NCBI GenBank assembly: GCA_025024175.1
Contig: QCXZ01000001.1
Span: forward strand, 14,136,001 to 14,200,000
Source: Rhyzopertha dominica
Lineage: Eukaryota; Arthropoda; Insecta; Coleoptera; Bostrichidae
Direction of reading: 5' to 3'
DNA length: 64,000 bases
A model generated the notes under the pieces. That model saw only the letters and a list, made by a program, of their open reading frames with translations. It did not search any database and was not told where the DNA came from. The translations under genes and the position numbers were made by a program. Below are positions 59,935 to 64,000 of the stretch, piece by piece; within the stretch, counting starts at the first letter, position 1; each line of letters starts with the position of its first letter.

Positions 59935-61510
59935 TAATATATCTGGATTTAATACGATTTCAAGGAAAACGTCCAATATCTATTGTGTTATTTTAAATCT
60001 GTCTGGAGCTGGCTACGACGTAAGATTGACTTTTTCTCGCTAGGCGACAAAATAAATTTTGAGCACCCCTTTTCTTACAGTATTAATGATCACACTAATC
60101 AATTAGTTTCGATTTGGTTATAAGGTATGAATACAATTATATATGTAATTCATGAGCCTAAATAGTTTTACAGACTTTTGAGGTGAAATCCTTTGGCTAT
60201 ACTGTAGGTGCTAGCGAAGAATGCATTTTGTTTTACTGTAGATAAATAAATTTACGAAAATGTATTGTATTCATACATTTTGTAACGTATTTTATCAAAA
60301 ATATTTTGTTTGTAAAACTGACTCTTCGAAACCTGCTATCGGCTATTGTTTTGTCATAGTTCAATGCAGTGTTTGCACCTGGCAATCGTCATTCGATACT
60401 GTCGCTCCTATCATTTATTACTTTCCGCTATGATTAGTACCATTTGCAAACCTTGTATAGCAATAAAACAGCAATACAATAGCGAACGGTGCAAACTATC
60501 ATTTTCACATGTTCTGTAAGAAGTGTAAAGGTTTTTTTACCGTTGGCAACGACCTTTCCTTAACAGTTATATTAAAAGGAATCAAACTACGTTTTCGATT
60601 TTAGTCTTATATTTATCAATGCCCATTTACTCAGCAAAACATTATTAATATTATTATCACCGCCGAATAAGTATGTTTATTGTTTAAGACTAAAGGTTGA
60701 AACCACATTTCGAAAACACTTCGTGTATGGTGTATGGTCGCATCAAACTAAAAAAATCACAGGATTCGATGAGGACAGCAGAAATTTTTTCGTGAATTGT
60801 TACACTTTAAACGGTGCGGCGTACGACGATTGATTTGCAAGTTTACCTTTTATTTTCAAAGATTTAAAGTTATCGAACTTTCAAATCGAATTTTGATAAA
60901 TAGTATAGACAGATTATATTAGTAGTAAAGATGTGATTTCGTGCAATCTCCGTCTGTCGACAAATCAAAAGCGACGTGCTGACTTAGTATTGTGACTTAG
61001 GAAGCACAGTTTAAAGTCATTTACCAAAGGGGAGGCGAAATTCTTAAGTTATACCCGTGATTAAAAACTACCAATGTAAAGAAAGACATTTTTCACAACA
61101 TAAGTAACATGCGACATAAGCATTTACTCAATGCGATCAAAATATAGATACATACATTTAATATAAAACGAAATGCTTAACACAATTTGTTCGCATTTGA
61201 TTGAAGGCTCAAATCGCTAAGACGCAACGTGTGAAGATGATTGTTAATGCCCGTTGATCTATTTCCAGACAAAATGAAATGTAAGCTTTGAGTACCAAGG
61301 TGACGAAATGCGCCAGACTTCAAACAAAAACGTACCCGCCGATTTCAGGGAAACAATGTGAAAGGATAAAACGTTTCTTGAATCTGGGCGGTATACATAC
61401 GACGTTAGTAATTTAAATAATACCTCTCCAAATTGATCGAGTCACTGCCTTTAGTCCAAACTTTCATCTTTTTTGTCATTATCATCCTTATTATTAAAAT
61501 AATTTATTCA
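59935..61510. other. No feature recognised
   Basis: AT-rich sequence, no repeat or coding signal. Confidence 0.4.
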
Positions 61511-61570
61511 TAAATACTTCAACAAAGATCCACGTCGTTAGCAAACTGACTGATCGGCTCCGCAGAAAAA

Positions 61571-61609
61571 ATGAAGTTCACTGTCCAATCCGCTCTAGTA
61601 ATTTTCACT
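61571..61609 (+). CDS. Possible first coding exon of a secreted protein (signal peptide only)
   Basis: ATG in a strong AAAAATG context encodes MKFTVQSALVIFT, a typical insect signal-peptide start (Lys, then a hydrophobic core), followed immediately by donor GTGAGT in phase 0. A TATA-like ATAAATA lies near 61512, about 60 bp upstream. Cuticular, odorant-binding and antimicrobial genes often have such a short first exon. No downstream exon was identified in the remaining 2.4 kb; it would continue past the window. The gene would oppose pumilio. Confidence 0.3.
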
Positions 61610-61619
61610 GTGAGTCTTC

Positions 61620-63810
61620 GGTACATTATTTAATTTTAATAATGGGACTCCATAAACTGGCAGTTTTGTTTGATTATGAAAATACTAGCTACCTTCTTTT
61701 GAAGTTGGTGGCAAATCGGTCAACGAGAAACCATTATAAAAATCAAATAATCTTGCTCTTCCCGTAATTTTCTACAATCACAGCGCCTTTTCTAGTAGAA
61801 GTATCTGACAAGTGCCATAATCATATCTTCTATCATTTAACAAATTTGTATAGTATAATAAACTATCTCCAATAAAAAATATTAGCAATAATAGCGACTT
61901 GTAACAAATTTAAAACCTACTGCTTATTATAAAAAGGAAAATAATGATTTCAAGTTAAAAAAAATCATCATTTACTGTATTAACACAAATATGTTAAATG
62001 TACAATGGGCCTGTAGCCCACATTTTTTTATTGCAGAATATATATCTGCATGAAAAAATAATAGACCCGTGTTTTTTTTTTATTTTTCGTAAAGCGCTTA
62101 ATGGTCGAAAAAATTAATAATGTTTAAAGTTTGAATCTGTGACGTCACTGTTCCCTGGCGGGCTTACTCGGTGCAACTAGTGTGATGTTGCCACGAGCAT
62201 TTTGTGATCCTAGAATGTCAATCAGTGCGGTTGGCCAAGGTTAGATTTCTAAAACTGAAGTTATATTGCCCAAACTCGCAACCATAGTTATGATTTATAA
62301 CAACCTACATACAAGCAAATGAATGTGTAACAATGCGATGCGTCGCAGCAGTCTGATAAAATTTTTGAGAAATCGAGAATCGACATGGTCACGTACCGGT
62401 ATTCAAGACTTCAAAGTCTTCTCGTATCTCAAAACAAAAACGTAAATAAAGATTACGCGTGTTTAGCAGCGACCAAACTAGGCAAAGGCAAAGCCGTCAA
62501 ACATGCAACAAGGCATCCAGCGCATCGGCGCAATAGCGGAATGCGTCACTGGGAGCGGTGACGAATCACGCAATATTTGAATTTGGCGGAAAACTTTTAA
62601 AGGTAAAAATAAGACATTAAAACATTAAAAATGTTCTTTCTGTGGCTAGCTTCTAACTCCGTTAAGTTCTAGTATACTATTTTCATAACCTAAAACAATT
62701 TTGTATGTAATTATATATTTGTATTTTTCCCTGTTATTCTGTGTACACCTGTAGGAAAAATAAATCATATTATTATTATATTATATTAGGTCCAGGCAAA
62801 GTCGCACATGTGTTAAAATAACAATTTGCTTCACATTACAACATACCTTCACCTCAAACTGTTTCTCTACATCGAAGCAAGTTTGGAAGCGTGCTTTTGG
62901 TTGTTTTGAATGTTCATAAAAATGAATGGAATCGCTTTAAAATACTGCTTTTATTTTCTGGTAAGCAAGCTGCACGTTGTTTACGGAATTACAAGTGCCC
63001 ATGGCATCATTATAAGAAAAGAATACGAAAAACACAAATATATCATATCTGAAAAATATGCCTAATGTACTATACTGAATTTCTACGAACAGATTCGACG
63101 GTATTAAATAATTATTTTGCTAATTTAACAATTAGGTCAGTTTTAAAAGTTTTAAGTTTTATATGGCTTAACTTAGAATACAACTAGAAAATAACACAAA
63201 GCATAATAACGGTTCAATTATTACTATCTTATTTTTTGTATAACTTGGGCAGTTCAGTACTTAGCATTCACTATCATTGTTACGACTACCATAAAAACAC
63301 AACAGAAAATGAACCGCCGGTGTATTATTCAGAACTGCTCGACTAGATAAAGCTGAATGTTTTCTATAGTCCTTTGTTATTTTACTTAGTAATTAGAAAA
63401 AAATCTTAACGGAAATATTAACGCGATAAAACAGTATTAATTGGAATAGGCAACATCTACGTAGATAAAAATAATACTCATTCTTAAATTGACTCGATAA
63501 ATACACAACCAATTAGTTTGATACGAAACGCACGAACAAGAAATTCTACTACATTCACCTTAGAGACAAAAAATCGGGGACACCTTATGGAAGTTTTTAA
63601 ATAAGTAATCCTACTTTCAGCATAAGTGACATAGAATGCGAGCTGTACACCCGAACAAAAGCTACGAACGTTATTACTATAACTACTAAAAAAAATCAAC
63701 AAAACAGCTCATTCACGCGATACTGAGAAACAACCATAACTGTTTCCCATTCACAAACCGCTATTTAAACAACCAGGTTATTTTGACCATGAAATGGACC
63801 TCGCATTAAC
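61620..63810. other. No gene recognised
   Basis: AT-rich; no convincing exon for the putative secreted gene and no repeat recognised. Confidence 0.4.
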
Positions 63811-63813
63811 TAA

Positions 63814-64000
63814 ATTGTATACACGTCCAGCCAGTTAGTTTCGCGTCTGTTGCGTCGTCCCATTGAACTTGAACTTATCGACGGTCGTACCTATCGCGGC
63901 AATTTAAATGCACGTGTTGCAGGTGCAAATCTGCATCTTGCTTTATCGGACAGCAAATCACCGACACATAGCGGACTGCTCCGACACGTCCAGGAAATAT
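63814..64000 (+). other. Open frame at right edge
   Basis: Stop-free for 62 codons to the window edge, in a less AT-rich patch. It contains PIELELIDGRTYRGNL and GANLHLALSD. The pattern loosely resembles an Sm1 motif (ELxDGRxYxGxL...NLxLxLxD), but the Asp before the conserved Asn is absent and there is no ATG. It could be chance. Confidence 0.2.

Noticed and set aside
1..64000. CRISPR arrays, operons, riboswitches, tRNA or rRNA genes
   Set aside because: Eukaryotic window; no spaced direct repeats, tRNA cloverleaf or rRNA signature seen by eye. A tRNAscan run could reveal missed tRNA-derived pieces.

Overview
The window is animal, almost certainly arthropod and probably insect, nuclear DNA. 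It is AT-rich, with large introns and dense, decayed transposons. Two conserved genes lie in the same direction on the minus strand: an activator-type E2F transcription factor (coding 26227 to 4144) and a Pumilio/PUF RNA-binding protein (coding from 50883, or 51718 with an alternative first exon, to 36909). The Pumilio repeat-7/8 junction ([18 protein letters not shown]) resembles insect Pumilio rather than vertebrate PUM1/2. I cannot name the species. Single N bases occur at 6641, 15489, 29264, 32491, 32639, 42447, 42485 and about 54758.

Layout. 1-2.7 kb: LTR-retrotransposon debris and a broken non-LTR reverse transcriptase, itself hit by a palindromic short element with 14-bp target duplications. 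2.9-26.2 kb: E2F. It has three coding exons (447 aa). The last encodes the RB-binding transactivation segment and is separated from exon 2 by a 19.5-kb intron full of transposons: RTE-like and hAT-like remnants, two long foldback elements, an inverted pair of Penelope-like GIY-YIG fragments, and a 755-bp hAT element. 26.2-27.1 kb: E2F upstream region with a consensus E2F site and an NRF1-like palindrome. 27.2-34.3 kb: intergenic, with a PIF/Harbinger MITE, a 1.5-kb foldback and a Jockey-clade fragment. 34.3-51.7 kb: Pumilio, with eight coding exons whose splice phases all agree (704 codons). Its introns hold a THAP-bearing TIR element, a Crypton-like tyrosine-recombinase pseudogene, a mariner-like remnant, a 91-nt hairpin, a MITE and a 1,026-bp foldback. 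51.7-64 kb: mostly unassigned. It holds one half of the 30-kb foldback, a 78-bp MITE, a possible plus-strand first exon of a secreted protein, and an open frame at the right edge.

How the genes relate. All eight PUF repeats keep canonical recognition residues, predicting binding to UGUAUAUA/UGUANAUA. That motif occurs five times between 35.0 and 36.5 kb in the likely pumilio 3'UTR and twice in the likely E2F 3'UTR. This suggests Pumilio autoregulation and Pumilio control of E2F. PUM repression of E2F3 is established in human cells; here it is inference. The most notable structural theme is the number of long inverted-repeat (foldback) elements, including one of 1 kb inside the pumilio pre-mRNA.
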